From assembly GCA_013115145.1 (NCBI GenBank), contig JAAPAO010000613.1, positions 1 to 20,702 of the forward strand: DNA of 20,702 bases, read 5' to 3'. Below are positions 1-9,631 of the stretch, one piece after another (within the stretch, counting starts at the first letter, position 1; the number at the start of each line of letters is the position of its first letter). Under the pieces are notes generated by a model that did no database searches, was not told the DNA's origin, and saw only the letters and a list, made by a program, of their open reading frames with translations. The position numbers and the translations under genes were made by a program. The DNA is from Perkinsus chesapeaki (taxonomy: Eukaryota; Perkinsozoa; Perkinsida; Perkinsidae).

Positions 1-183
1 TGAGATAGGGAACGTCGGGTTTACCTTTTGTCAGCTTTACGACTCTCCACCTTCTCGGCTAGCCTCTCTACTTCCCCTCCAAGCGGGCGTGCGAACGTCT
101 AACTGCGTCTTTCTTGCAACGCTTCACACCCGCGACCGCGCAGCGCATTTAAAATGCCGCATTTTAGTTCTGCCAATTTTCAA

Positions 184-345
184 GGTTTCCCTCTTCTCCT
201 TCGGGTTTTTGGTTTCCCTCTTCTCCTTCGGGTTTTTGGTTTCCCTCTTCTCCTTCGGGTTTTTGGTTTCCCTCTCCTCCTTCGGGTTTTTGGTTTCCCT
301 CTTCTCCTTCGGGTTTTTGGTTTCCCTCTTCTCCTCCGGGTTTCG
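184..345. repeat. 27-bp minisatellite, six tandem units
   Basis: Six head-to-tail 27-bp units start at 184, 211, 238, 265, 292 and 319. Units 1, 2, 3 and 5 are identical; unit 4 has one T-to-C change and unit 6 has changes at its end. Because 27 is a multiple of three, all frames stay open across it: one strand gives a Phe/Leu-rich 9-residue repeat and the other an Arg/Lys-rich KTRRRRGKP repeat. Neither reading has a credible gene context, so I treat it as non-coding tandem repeat. The minus-strand strand-biased purine composition (GGGAAACC-like) is notable. Confidence 0.9.
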
Positions 346-1242
346 GGTTGCCTTGTCCTCGCCAACCAGTGTACTAACTCAACCACGTTAACGACCTCTA
401 GTATTAACATACTATTCGAATCTGCAGTTATCATTTTTTAGTAATCTAGTAAGTAATCTCACTTTTCCATCAGCTTGTTGTATAACTGAGTGTCATACCA
501 GTACTGCGACGGCAAATGGAGGCCAGCCCTTTTCTCACGCCGGAGCTCTCTCCGCACAGTAAAGGACAAGCCGGGGTTCTTAATGACGGATTTGGGGCGG
601 GGGCGATCGTTCATCGTGAGAAAAAAACCTGCAGCAAAAAGCTACCTCATGTGTACGTAGACCCGAGCACTTGGCTCTGGGGTTGCCATTAAGTAAAACT
701 TTACTGCAATAACAAACGCCCAAGAAAACTCCGAGTTCTCGGAGCACAAGGTAATTCTGACAGCACAACAATAAAATAATATTTTGCGGAAACCAATACC
801 AAACTCAAGACCCTGAGGTGTGGGGGGTGTAACCGGCGCCGAGATAAAGCACGGCTGAATGTCGGCATGACCAGGCACAAGGGTGGACTAGAGCAAAACT
901 ACTCTTAGAATAGCAGGCATTGATAAAGCTGAGCTCCATCATCACCAATGTGAACTGGTCTCCTCCAAGCGGGAGTGGTGAGGTAAGAAAAATACGATGA
1001 AGGATGGAGTTATAGAAACAGAGAAAACTTTCGGAGCTATGACAAAGCTTAGTGTCACAAAAGGAAACTGTCCCCAAGAAGTGGGACAATACTAAGTGCT
1101 TCGCACACAAAAAAATGGACTGGTTTCATTTTCGTCAGTTTTACTGGCATTAACTCTCGTTAACTTATTCAATGACGTATGTGCGGCGAAATCTGCGGAT
1201 AATGCGACGAGAACAAGGTGCGAATAAAACCGTTTCTCATTA

Positions 1243-1323
1243 CCTTGAGAATTCCCCTTAATTTATTTTTGGGCGCGCGAGTTTTACACCTTGATTTTTC
1301 CCCAATTGCCTTGAGAATTCCCT
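1243..1323. repeat. Short direct repeat pair flanking 52 bp
   Basis: The 14-base string CCTTGAGAATTCCC occurs at about 1243-1256 and again at about 1309-1322, each preceded by ATT or a near match. The spacer contains GGGCGCGCGAG and a T-rich run. It could be a footprint of a small excised or inserted element, or local duplication. No coding role is seen. Confidence 0.5.
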
Positions 1324-1534
1324 ATTACCCGAAAGAGAAATAAATCGAAAACTGTTCAATGAGGGGGAGATTCTAAAGTCCCGGTTCCCAGAGATGGGTG
1401 GACTGACTCGTAGAAGTGTGTGGGCCGAGGGACCGCTCAATTTATCCGTTGGGTCAAATTTCTGAGAAGTGATACTTTTTGGAAAACCGTCTGCTGATAC
1501 GTTTAGTACCAATAGCCTCGCATTCCCTCGATGT

Positions 1535-1815
1535 TCATTAAATCAATTCTGGGATTCAGAATTGATCCTAGGATCGGATTTTGGGTGCGAAAAGCAGTTC
1601 TGGAATCGATTCTGAATTTCAGAATCGGTTTGTTGAACGACCTCTTCAACTTTGGAAACGTTTCTGAAATCGATTTTATAAATCGCGTCTATTGAACGCT
1701 GGTCGGAATCGTTGCTAGAATCGATTCCAGAAACGCTCTCTTATTCTGAAAAGTGCGTTCGTTGAACAGGTTCTCAGAATCGTATTCTGGCACGATTCCA
1801 GGATCACCGTTTATT
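1535..1815. repeat. Cluster of degenerate GAATCGATTC palindromes
   Basis: Variants of AGAATCGATTCT recur in both orientations: AATCAATTCTGGGATTCAGAATTGATCC near 1539 in pieces, GGAATCGATTCTGAATTTC near 1602, AGAATCGATTCCAG near 1719 and CAGAATCGTATTCTGG near 1773. A second motif, GTTGAACG or close, follows several of them (about 1632, 1691, 1760), giving a loose period of roughly 60-70 bp. No gene is visible. It resembles a decayed array of short inverted-repeat units, or the interior of a non-autonomous DNA element. Confidence 0.6.
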
Positions 1816-3174
1816 GGTCGGTCAATGAGTCCTTGAGAAATAGCAAACCTTGGCACTAAACCGACCATGTAACTAAATTTCGACGAAAATGTCACTATTT
1901 TCATGACGTGAGCCAGTCTTGGGCTATCGGATACGCCTCCAAAATCTTGAATTCACCTGACCGTAACAATGAGCTATGTAGTGATGACACGCATGAAGAT
2001 TGACCGGACTTTCGCTATGTAGGCGACCACGTACACTTACTGCTATTCTATTACACGAGGCTCTCCGATAGGCCTCTACTGAAACTCAAGAGCCCTCCCA
2101 GGAGACGAAACGGGTGAACCGAGCAACATCCAAAATAATTTCGAAACGTGCTGCGGTTTATTGAGCGGCCCGATCGTTACATAGTAAGGCTTTTTCGCAA
2201 CATAACTACAATAACCAATTTTTTGTATTATGACCTTGTTGCCATTGCGTGCTCTGGCACTGGTTGACAGAAGTTAATAGATTCTAGCCGGGGCATTCCG
2301 CCTTTAATGCAGTACCTTTCTTATAGGGCTATAGGCACATTATCCCAGATTCACTGCGGCACTATACAGGACCAAAATGTGTAAAATGTGCGTTGATTAC
2401 CTTCCTATAAAAGGACCTGTCCAATTGGTCTCTGAGGAAGCCTGGCGGGATAACGATCCGGATTAAGAATTATCTCTATCCACCATGACTCTTCAACGGC
2501 TAACAAGTTTCTACTCCCTTCGTTCTTTCTGCACCGCTGGACCGGGAATCGCCGCAGCGGGAGCGCATGGGGCAGCGACGGGACATACGTTGAAGACACG
2601 ATCGAAAGCACAACAGAAAATTATGGAGTGAGTTAGCGGAAGGTCCACGTGGATCTTGGCTCAGTTGGAAAAAATCGCTATTTTGTGAATTTTCCCCCGA
2701 TTTTTTTGACTACCGTGCAGGAATTGACACACTGTTACGAGTGCGTTGCACAGTGTAGTGGGACACCAAAAACTATGCAGGTTCTTTCGTATTCTTGAAT
2801 ACTTTCAATTTGAAAATATCAAACTCGAAATTCTTGACGTACGAGTTACGGTCGAAGAGAAAGTGACCAGTGGCTGTCGAGTAGCTTCTGGCGATTGTTT
2901 TTGGCGCTTGTCGTCGATTGCTTCCCGGTAACCTTCACCTAGTCCCTCGATCCGGAAGGCATCACTGAGGGGTGGGACAATACAACGACTCCCCACTTGT
3001 CAGTAGTGCTTGCATTTCAGCAGCACTGCTAAGGTTGAATAGGACGTATATCGGCTATTGTCCGTTCCTACTGGACTCGCTTTGACTTGGTAAAGACTCT
3101 AGAGGCAATACTATTGCCTCTATTGCCGCAATAGACTATCGCTACCTCGATCATATCGGGACGACTTCCTTCTC

Positions 3175-6100
3175 AGTTTCCTGGCCTCATTTCCGGAAGG
3201 TGTGCCAGTCGAACGCATAAGGAACTTCTCCGTAATAGCCCACGTTGACCACGGAAAGTCAACCTTGTGCGATCGTTTGTTGAACATGACCGGAATTGAA
3301 ACAAAAGGCGCCCAATATCTGGACACTCTAGAGGTTGAAAGAGAAAGAGTAGGCCACCGTCGCCGTCGCTGCTGCTGTGTGAACGTGGGATCGTTCCTGT
3401 TGGCAGGGAATCACTATCAAGGCTCAGAGCTGCAGCATACTTTACGAGCATCCTGCCGATGGGTTAACGTACCTTCTCAATCTCATCGACACGCCAGGTG
3501 AGGGTTGGTAGATATACTTATTAATATGCATTATTATTAATAGAAATTATTATCAATAGACATTAATATAGAGATTTGTTTCTGAAACTCCCCGCCGTTC
3601 TCTTACAATTTGCGCATCTTCCGGATTCAAGGTTCATTGATCAGCAGCAGCTCGTGTGTTCAATTTCCTTCCCTTCCACAATCGATCCTCCCTGTCCTAC
3701 TTCAGGGCATACAGACTTTCAGTATGAAGTTGCTAGATCCTTGTCAGCCTGCCAGGGAACCATATTACTGGTTGATGCGATACAAGGTAATAACGCTTCT
3801 ACGCACTATTGGGCATTTCACCGAGGTGGACCACTTTACTGGTCACCAAAACTGGCACCTTCGGAAGGCGTTCCGAACTTCCGTGGTGCAGAAGTGCCGG
3901 GATTCGTCGTCCAAGGGGTTTGTTCTACAACCCAGCGTGAAAGAAGTCTTCCTAGGATTTTGCGCAGTCGCTTCTTCCGAAGATTCGAGAGCTTTTAATT
4001 CATGTCCTACGTTGATAGACAGTGTGATCCGGTAGATGAGGGCTGATCAGATTGGTTCTACGTTACCAAGCTTGCGGTGAGCAGATGCCTGCGGTAGCAT
4101 ATCTTTTAGGAGTCCAAGCTCAAACGGTAGCCAACTTCTATTTGGCATTCATGCAGCAGAATTTGGAGGTCATCGGAGCACTTAACAAGATTGATGTCGA
4201 GCATGTGATAGGGGCAAAGGGTGGGAGGGGCAGGGGTTCATCTAGGCTCACGGAAATGTGCTCGTCGGAGATCCAAAGGTGCTCCGCATTGTGGAGAGAA
4301 AATTGGAATTTTGGAGTATGCGTTACTTGACCAAAGAGATACACCGAACGTACCCTTTCTGGGCCTACCATCCGACACTCCTCCACGGAAGTGGCGTGGA
4401 AGTTAATTTTTCGTGAAAAAGTTGTAGCAGCTGTAAAGCGCAAGTCAGTGCAGTCGGTAGGCCATAAATGTGAATTGTGCGATATTTCTTCGGGAAGGAA
4501 GATCCACCTTCGACTTTTACCCATTTCAATCGGCATGCGTGCTACCGAGGCTTTGGTCTCTCGAAATAATCCGGTCTCACGGAAAAGCTTCTCGCCACTG
4601 TATGGGCGGTTGTGGTAGAAAATATGCCATTACTCCGAATACAATCGACGTCCCGATGGCTCGTGGCATCGCTCGTCGAAGTAGGCCACTAAAAAGTTCC
4701 GGCTTTTCGATTCAGGCAATTGATTGCTGTTGGAAATTTTTGACAGAAAGTATTTTCTCAGGGCAAAATTTTCCCCTTCTATGACCCATTGTCCAGGTTG
4801 ATCTGTCCAGCAGTCGCTCCCAATTGGCGAGTCTCATGGACGTCGATGAGAGTGAGATACTGCAGGTGTCGGCGAAGACTGGCAAGAATGTTGATCATTT
4901 ACTGCAAGTAGATTTCCAGGGCACGGCAACGGCGGATGTTTTCAGAGAAGTTATCGGAGCCAGGCACCTTCGGTTAGAATTCTGTGATGCTCTGTCCGTT
5001 GTTGACATCGAGATTTTTTGGCGAAGGAAATTTCGGGGCGGTTTCGTTATCTTCTGAAGCCGCGAGAGTTGGGTGCATCAGTGATGGGAACTCGATAGGG
5101 AATATGTATTCCTAACAAAAAGAAGATGTCCAATGTCGAATGAGTGCGTTTTCGTCAGTTTTAGTGCTCCTACTTCAGACCATCGTTGAGCGTATTCCGC
5201 CCCCACCTGCCGATCAATCACAGAAAACGGAGAAGCAGCCAGCACTTAGAGCATTACTGCTGGACATGTGGTTTGATAGGAATCGAGGTAACAGCGCTCG
5301 TTACTATTAAACGCGTTAGTCTTCCAGTATGAAGTGTCGGCTGTCTGTTCTGCAATTCAATCGATTGCCTTTGGAAGTTCTCAAGCTTTCGTACCGCTCT
5401 TCTCCCGAATCGGACAAACAAGTTTATTAAATGTCCAAATCTATTACGAATTATAATCTGCAGATAAATGCAATCTACTGAAGATATTATCTCACTGCCT
5501 TATCTCCGTTAAGCCTTATAATTTTTTGTGAGGTTGACTGCCACTTTATAAGAGTATTAATAATAAATGGACGTGCTGAATGTAGCCGTTTCAGGTACCT
5601 TTCGAGGGCGGGCGCGAAATCATCAAATTTTCGTCTGATAATTTTTGTCATGACAAATAACCTAGGAATTCTAAGTTTCGTGTTTTAAGTCATTCTGCCA
5701 GACGAGGAATCTTGTAAAATGCATAATTTTGTGGACGGGTTTATGTTGATAACTAATGCTTCTTCACTTCTCGATCATCACACAACAGCTGATCTAGCAC
5801 TTATCTGGATTCGTTATCGCTTCGGAGACGGATCGCCCTCTCCTCGAAGTTTGTGTGTAGGTGCTGTACTTTTGGTCTATCTCACCAGCGGTCGCCTCAA
5901 AAAGGGAGATGTTTTGGAATTAAAACATGCCCAGCGTAAAATGACAGCCTCGGACATCGGTGTTATGCATCCCAATCTCACCCCGACGGATTTCCTCCAT
6001 CGCGGACAGGTGAGAAGATGCAAATCGATCAATCGGGCGCGCGCTACTTTAATCCGGCTCTCAGCTGGGATACATCACTTGCAATCGAAATCAAGATGTT

Positions 6101-8164
6101 CGCGGGTTGAGGGTTGGTGACACGATAAGTCGGATTGGCGAAACGGTGGAATCTTTTCCGGGATTCAAGCCTGCCAGGAGTATGGTCTATGCTGGTAAGA
6201 GGAAGGTGTGCGACTCTGTGAAAATCTATCTCAAAGCCTACGGGTATCTCTCGAAGCGTTTTCCTAGATTTATGTGAGCCTCTTTATTACGATGCGTTCA
6301 AGAATTAGCATTTCTATGCGACAGTCAGCCGGAAAGTTGCCGAAGATTACTACTCGCAAACGCGACTATTTCTGCCCCAATAGTAGTTCCACGAATTGTA
6401 CACATCTTGTCATCTCCACTAGTTAGCTCCGGAAAAAGCTTTTTACGTGAAAAGCTTGGGAATTTCTTGGGTATCATTTTGGTCGATCATCAGTAATTAA
6501 TTAAGGTGTTTTTCCTGTTACGACCGACGACAGCGAGAAGCTCGAGCCGGCAGTGCAACGGCTTTCTCTCAGCGACTCGAGTTTGGAGTACCGGAAGGTG
6601 GTGAGCCAGGCCCTCGGTGAGTGCCGTATAGAAGTGAAAATCGTTCTAATGACTTCGAGGAAGTTTTGTCTTTGGCGTCTACGCCAATCTTGAGGGTCTG
6701 CTCGGCGGGGTTACCTTGTCATGAGTTTCGCGGAGGCTTTTCATGCTGGCTCGAACTACCTCAGTTTCACTTAGAAATCGCTGCACCCGGGCTTGTGGCA
6801 TTTCGCAAGATGCGCAAGTTCCAAATCACTGCCTCAGCGTTATGTCATATCGCCGCAAACGTCAGGCACTGGCTTCCGTTGCGGATTTCTCGGCCTACTG
6901 CACATGGACGTGATAAAGCAACGCCTGAAAGCCGAGCATGACGTTGATATAATTCTCACTACACCGACGGTACCTTACACATTTACCCCGCACAATCCGC
7001 ATTCCAGCAAGGGGACAGAAAAAATAGTAGCGCAAAAAGCGGTATGAAATGCTACGCTCCGCAGGTTGTCGAGTCGGTGGACGATTTTCCGAAGAATCCG
7101 TTGGGGACATGGGAGGAGCCTACAGTTGAAGGTGAAGTTCTCCTTGTCCGTTTGTGTGTTGGAAACTTCGGTGGGATCGCAGTACGAGTCATACGATATT
7201 AATAGTGTCATTGATAGTTAATGATCGCTTTATGGAATGCGTAGTGCTATTATTATAAGTAAATGTAAATTAAGCTTGCCCCTTTTTGAGTTGAACAACG
7301 GCTATCCTATCCTACGTTGTAGATATACCACGACTGTTTAGAAGAAAAGGAACACCTGGAAACTCTCGCGGCTGCCGATCGAATTTCCCTTTTTAGATCA
7401 CTGGTATGTTTCGTTATTACTAGTTGTACTGTTAGCAATGGTGACACTGCCACACATATATATGATCATCATACTTTAATATTCCTCTAATGTCACCGAG
7501 AATGCTCTTTTCGAGCTGGTATTGCTAACAATAGCGCTGATTCATCCGGCAGATGTCACTCATTTAATTGGCGCGCTTTTCAGGCACGTTCGTCTCACCT
7601 GTGAGTTATGCTTCGGACATCATACAGTTGTGTTACAATCGTCGAGGCTTCCAGATCTCGTACGAGCTCATCGATCCAACAAGAGCAATGTTTAAGTTTG
7701 ATCTGCCGCTATCAGAGATTATAGTGGATTTCGCTGACAAGATACTTCAGCTTTCGCACGGCTACGCTTCTTTCGTGTACGAGCACCGTGGGGCGCGCGA
7801 AACCGATTTGAGGAAAGTTGATATCAAGATCAATGGTGATCCTGCGGAGGCGTTAAGTTTTATATGTCGCCAAGATTCTGTTCGCGAAGTTGCCGGCAAA
7901 ATGCTGAAACGGTTGAAGGAGCACATCTCACCGCATGCGTTCGAAATAAACCTGCAAGGCTGCGTTGGTGGGAAAGTTTTGGTAGCGGAAAAAATCGGGA
8001 AGCAGAAAAAGAACGCAATTGCGAAAGATCATAGTGTAGCCGGCGATCCTACCCGGAAGATGAAGCTGATTAAAGAAGCGAAGGAGAGAGAAAAAAAACT
8101 AAAGCAAGTTGGAAAAATTAAGATTCCACCGGAGGCTTTCATGCAGGTTGTGAGATTGGATTGA
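3175..8164 (+). CDS. GUF1: Translation factor GUF1/LepA (EF4), 12 exons, 5' end unresolved
   Basis: Ribosome-bound GTPase of the LepA/EF4 family; eukaryotic members act on mitochondrial (or plastid) ribosomes. Exons by frame and GT-AG phase: about 3175-3348, 3407-3497, 3706-3786, 4110-4204, 4797-4907, 5179-5287, 5861-6009, 6065-6194, 6506-6616, 6866-7026, 7065-7131 and 7584-8164, together about 619 codons, near the usual 600. Exon 1 carries [21 protein letters not shown] (in two parts: family lead-in plus P-loop), exon 2-3 DTPGH and the exon 3 [11 protein letters not shown] stretch, exon 4 LNKID, exon 5 SAKTG, exon 10 [19 protein letters not shown] (the LepA signature), exon 12 GYASF and the LepA C-terminal domain ending KIPPEAF. 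Every junction keeps phase. The frame is open upstream to 3103 without ATG, so an initial exon with a targeting peptide is missing. The only odd residue noted is Thr in DTPGHTDF, usually Val. Confidence 0.93.
4205..4796 (+). other. GUF1 intron 4 (592 nt)
   Basis: This is the longest GUF1 intron; it starts GTGATA and ends GTCCAG. The flanking exons join in phase 0 as NKIDVEH then VDLSSS, matching where LepA proteins have the variable loop after NKID. Several short open frames lie inside on both strands, but none shows a domain. Introns 6 (5288-5860) and 11 (7132-7583) are similarly long and also empty. Confidence 0.75.
7027..7064 (+). other. GUF1 mini-intron (38 nt, or 23 nt)
   Basis: The reading frame hits a stop (TGA at about 7045) between two GUF1 blocks: [10 protein letters not shown] before and [11 protein letters not shown] after. 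A GTAGCG...CCGCAG intron of 38 nt at 7027-7064 restores phase 0. A second donor GTATGA at 7042 would give a 23-nt intron with the same frame. The 38-nt option fits the 35-50 nt introns in neighbouring genes better. Confidence 0.7.
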
Positions 8165-8408
8165 CGTTTCTGACCCTACGTGATGTTGAGTTGTTGCAGT
8201 TTCGTGGTGGAAATGTGATCGCATAACAAGTCGACGGTTTCGCACAAGATAGAGCGAGACGAGCTGTTTAGCTGTAATCGAGCCTATGAATAATACTCTA
8301 TATAACAGCAAAGCGAACTTGAGAATACTTAACGTACCTTTGTACCGCAAGTAGCGCCCGAGTCGCCGAGTCTCATTGGGCGATGGTTCTGTGAGGCTTG
8401 CACCGGCA
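8165..8408. other. GUF1 3' flank
   Basis: Short spacer between the GUF1 stop and the tRNA gene. No open frame with support and no repeat was seen; it should hold the GUF1 3' untranslated region. Confidence 0.5.
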
Positions 8409-8481
8409 GCCTTTTTAGCTTAGTTGGTAGAGCACCCGCTTAGTAAGCGGGAGGTCGTCGGTTCGACTCCGGCAGAAGGCT
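8409..8481 (+). tRNA. tRNA-Thr (anticodon AGT)
   Basis: A 73-nt cloverleaf reads directly. The acceptor stem GCCTTTT pairs with AGAAGGC (one G-U). The D arm is GCTT-AGTTGGTA-GAGC, and the anticodon arm is CCCGC-TTAGTAA-GCGGG with AGT at 8442-8444. The variable loop is AGGTC, and the T arm GTCGG-TTCGACT-CCGGC contains the B box GGTTCGACTCC. The discriminator base is T, no CCA is encoded and there is no intron, as for a nuclear gene. AGT would be modified to IGT and read ACU/ACC/ACA. A TTTT run at 8506-8509 is a likely Pol III terminator. Confidence 0.95.
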
Positions 8482-8505
8482 AGTCTGATATCATTCACTA
8501 TAACA

Positions 8506-8509
8506 TTTT
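8506..8509 (+). terminator. Pol III T-run after tRNA-Thr
   Basis: TTTT lies 25 nt after the tRNA 3' end. It is the first run of four T on the coding strand, as expected for Pol III termination. Confidence 0.5.
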
Positions 8510-8722
8510 CCTTCTCAATAGGGAATAATGACACTACTAGTGTCTGCTTGAATTAGAGTAGGAAATGAAGGAAGCCACTGCTTACTAACCAAGTTGACAG
8601 CAGCAGTGTTGGACGTTCGGATAGCCCTGTATGCTGTACACGACCGCATTGATTCGACACCGAAGAACGAATAAACAGTAAGAAACACGTAAGCGGATGA
8701 TGGAGAAGAGAAAAGTGAACAT

Positions 8723-8788
8723 GGAGTTGAGTTATCGTCCAAATACTGATGCTATGTCGGTCCTATAGGACTGTCCAAACTCAACTCT
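8723..8788. other. Conserved stem-loop in copy 1 of the duplication
   Basis: GGAGTTGAGTT (8723-8733) pairs with AACTCAACTCT (8778-8788), 11 pairs with one G-U, around a 44-nt loop. Inside the loop lies the perfect palindrome GTCCTATAGGAC (8760-8771). The same outer stem and the same loop length occur in the other copy (12118-12183), while the loop sequence has diverged. It sits downstream of the FkbM reading frame and could be a 3' untranslated element or an independent structured RNA. Confidence 0.45.
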
Positions 8789-8929
8789 GGAAGCCAAAAG
8801 AGAAAAGGTGCCATGCTTAATATTCCCAATCAAACTATTCAGTTTCTTGTCATCGCGTCTTATCAACTATTCTCTCGCGAAGAGTCGCCTCATCTTCTGC
8901 GCGAACTGCTCGAAAATAAATATCAACGA

Positions 8930-9047
8930 TTATCTACCAAGAGCCCTACGTTTTCCTGAGTTTGCCAGAATCTTAGGATGCCATTCGATTGTGATAGAGG
9001 AGACTCCTTCTTTCATAACACCAGACTTGTTGAGGTGTTCCATCAGT
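8930..9047 (-). pseudogene. Truncated FkbM methyltransferase fragment (last exon only)
   Basis: This minus-strand piece encodes LMEHLNKSGVMKEGVSS and then ITIEWHPKILANSGKRRALGR plus stop, nearly identical to the last exon of the intact gene at 12325-13270. Upstream of 9047 the sequence becomes unrelated; it continues an open frame to about 9163 through a low-complexity Ser/Leu/Arg run, but nothing there resembles the methyltransferase. No N-terminal anchor, no SAM-binding motif and no VDIEGAE segment remain, so it cannot be a working enzyme. The start of the fragment almost coincides with an intron boundary, yet the copied 3' flank shows a DNA-level duplication, not a retrocopy. Confidence 0.8.
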
Positions 9048-9631
9048 CCTAAAGGCGCTCGTTCAAGAAAGGAGGCACCTTTCAAGAAAGAAAGGCTCCT
9101 CCCACTCCATGAGGGAAATATAAGACCATTCCCCGCCTGGAGAGGTGTCGTCTGGAGGAGCACTATAACTAATTAGCCCGATGATATTACTGATATCATA
9201 TTAGCAGCTGCTACTGTGTAGACCCAACGACTGAATGCAACTCTTGTATACGGAAACCGTTAACGAATAAATGCAAGGTACTCTGTTGACACGACTACAA
9301 CGGTAATGACATATAATCATCATGAATCATCATTTTTATTAATAATTTGATAGTTGTGCACCACGCGGCTTATAGGCCGGTTATGGAAATAATGCACGAT
9401 GTGCATGTAGCACCAAGTCATCATCCTACTCGTATAACACTGAGCGCACAACTTTATCCAGGCGAGAAGGACCTCATCCAGCTTCGAGGACGTAGAGATT
9501 CTCGCCAATCAGCAGAAAAAAGGGTAGAAAATCACTGGCGCCTGAGCATGTTGTGAATTGAAGATCGTTTGTGTAGAACAACCGACAGGGGAGGGCCAGG
9601 AATCGAAAAGGTGATAGTATCGGGGCTGCTT
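9048..9631. other. Spacer with no supported gene
   Basis: Between the truncated copy and the mucin-like gene I see no domain-bearing frame. There is a local near-repeat of TTCAAGAAAG (about 9063-9090) and AT-rich sequence near 9300-9360. The 3' untranslated region of the mucin-like gene lies in its right part. Confidence 0.5.

Larger units (their letters stand above)
1..3100. other. Gene-poor left flank
   Basis: No convincing coding sequence was found here. The open frames are short, overlap on both strands and show no recognisable domain. The stretch holds a 27-bp minisatellite (184-345), a pair of CCTTGAGAATTCCC direct repeats (1243 and 1309) and a field of GAATCGATTC-like palindromes (about 1535-1815). 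The unresolved first exon and promoter of the GUF1 gene probably lie in the last few hundred bases before 3100. Confidence 0.6.
8632..9047. repeat. Duplicated segment, copy 1 (partner 12021-12442)
   Basis: About 416 bp align, with scattered substitutions and a few indels, to 12021-12442 in the same orientation. Shared blocks include the stretch around GAAGCCAAAAGAGAAAAGG and the 118 bp carrying the FkbM last exon. The right end of the similarity is sharp at 9047/12442, six nucleotides short of the intron 3/exon 4 junction of the intact gene. Weak similarity may continue a little further left of 8632. Confidence 0.9.

Noticed and set aside
89-441. Open frames on both strands across the 27-bp repeat
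   Set aside because: They are created by a repeat length divisible by three; composition and context do not support a protein.
642-1110. Overlapping minus-strand frames of 78 and 101 codons
   Set aside because: No domain, no conserved motif, irregular composition, and no flanking exons that agree in phase.
4391-4784. Overlapping open frames inside GUF1 intron 4
   Set aside because: No domain or splice logic; the flanking GUF1 exons join cleanly without them.
1129-5163. Shared TTTTCGTCAGTTTTA at 1129 and 5149
   Set aside because: Fifteen bases in T-rich sequence with no extended similarity; likely chance.
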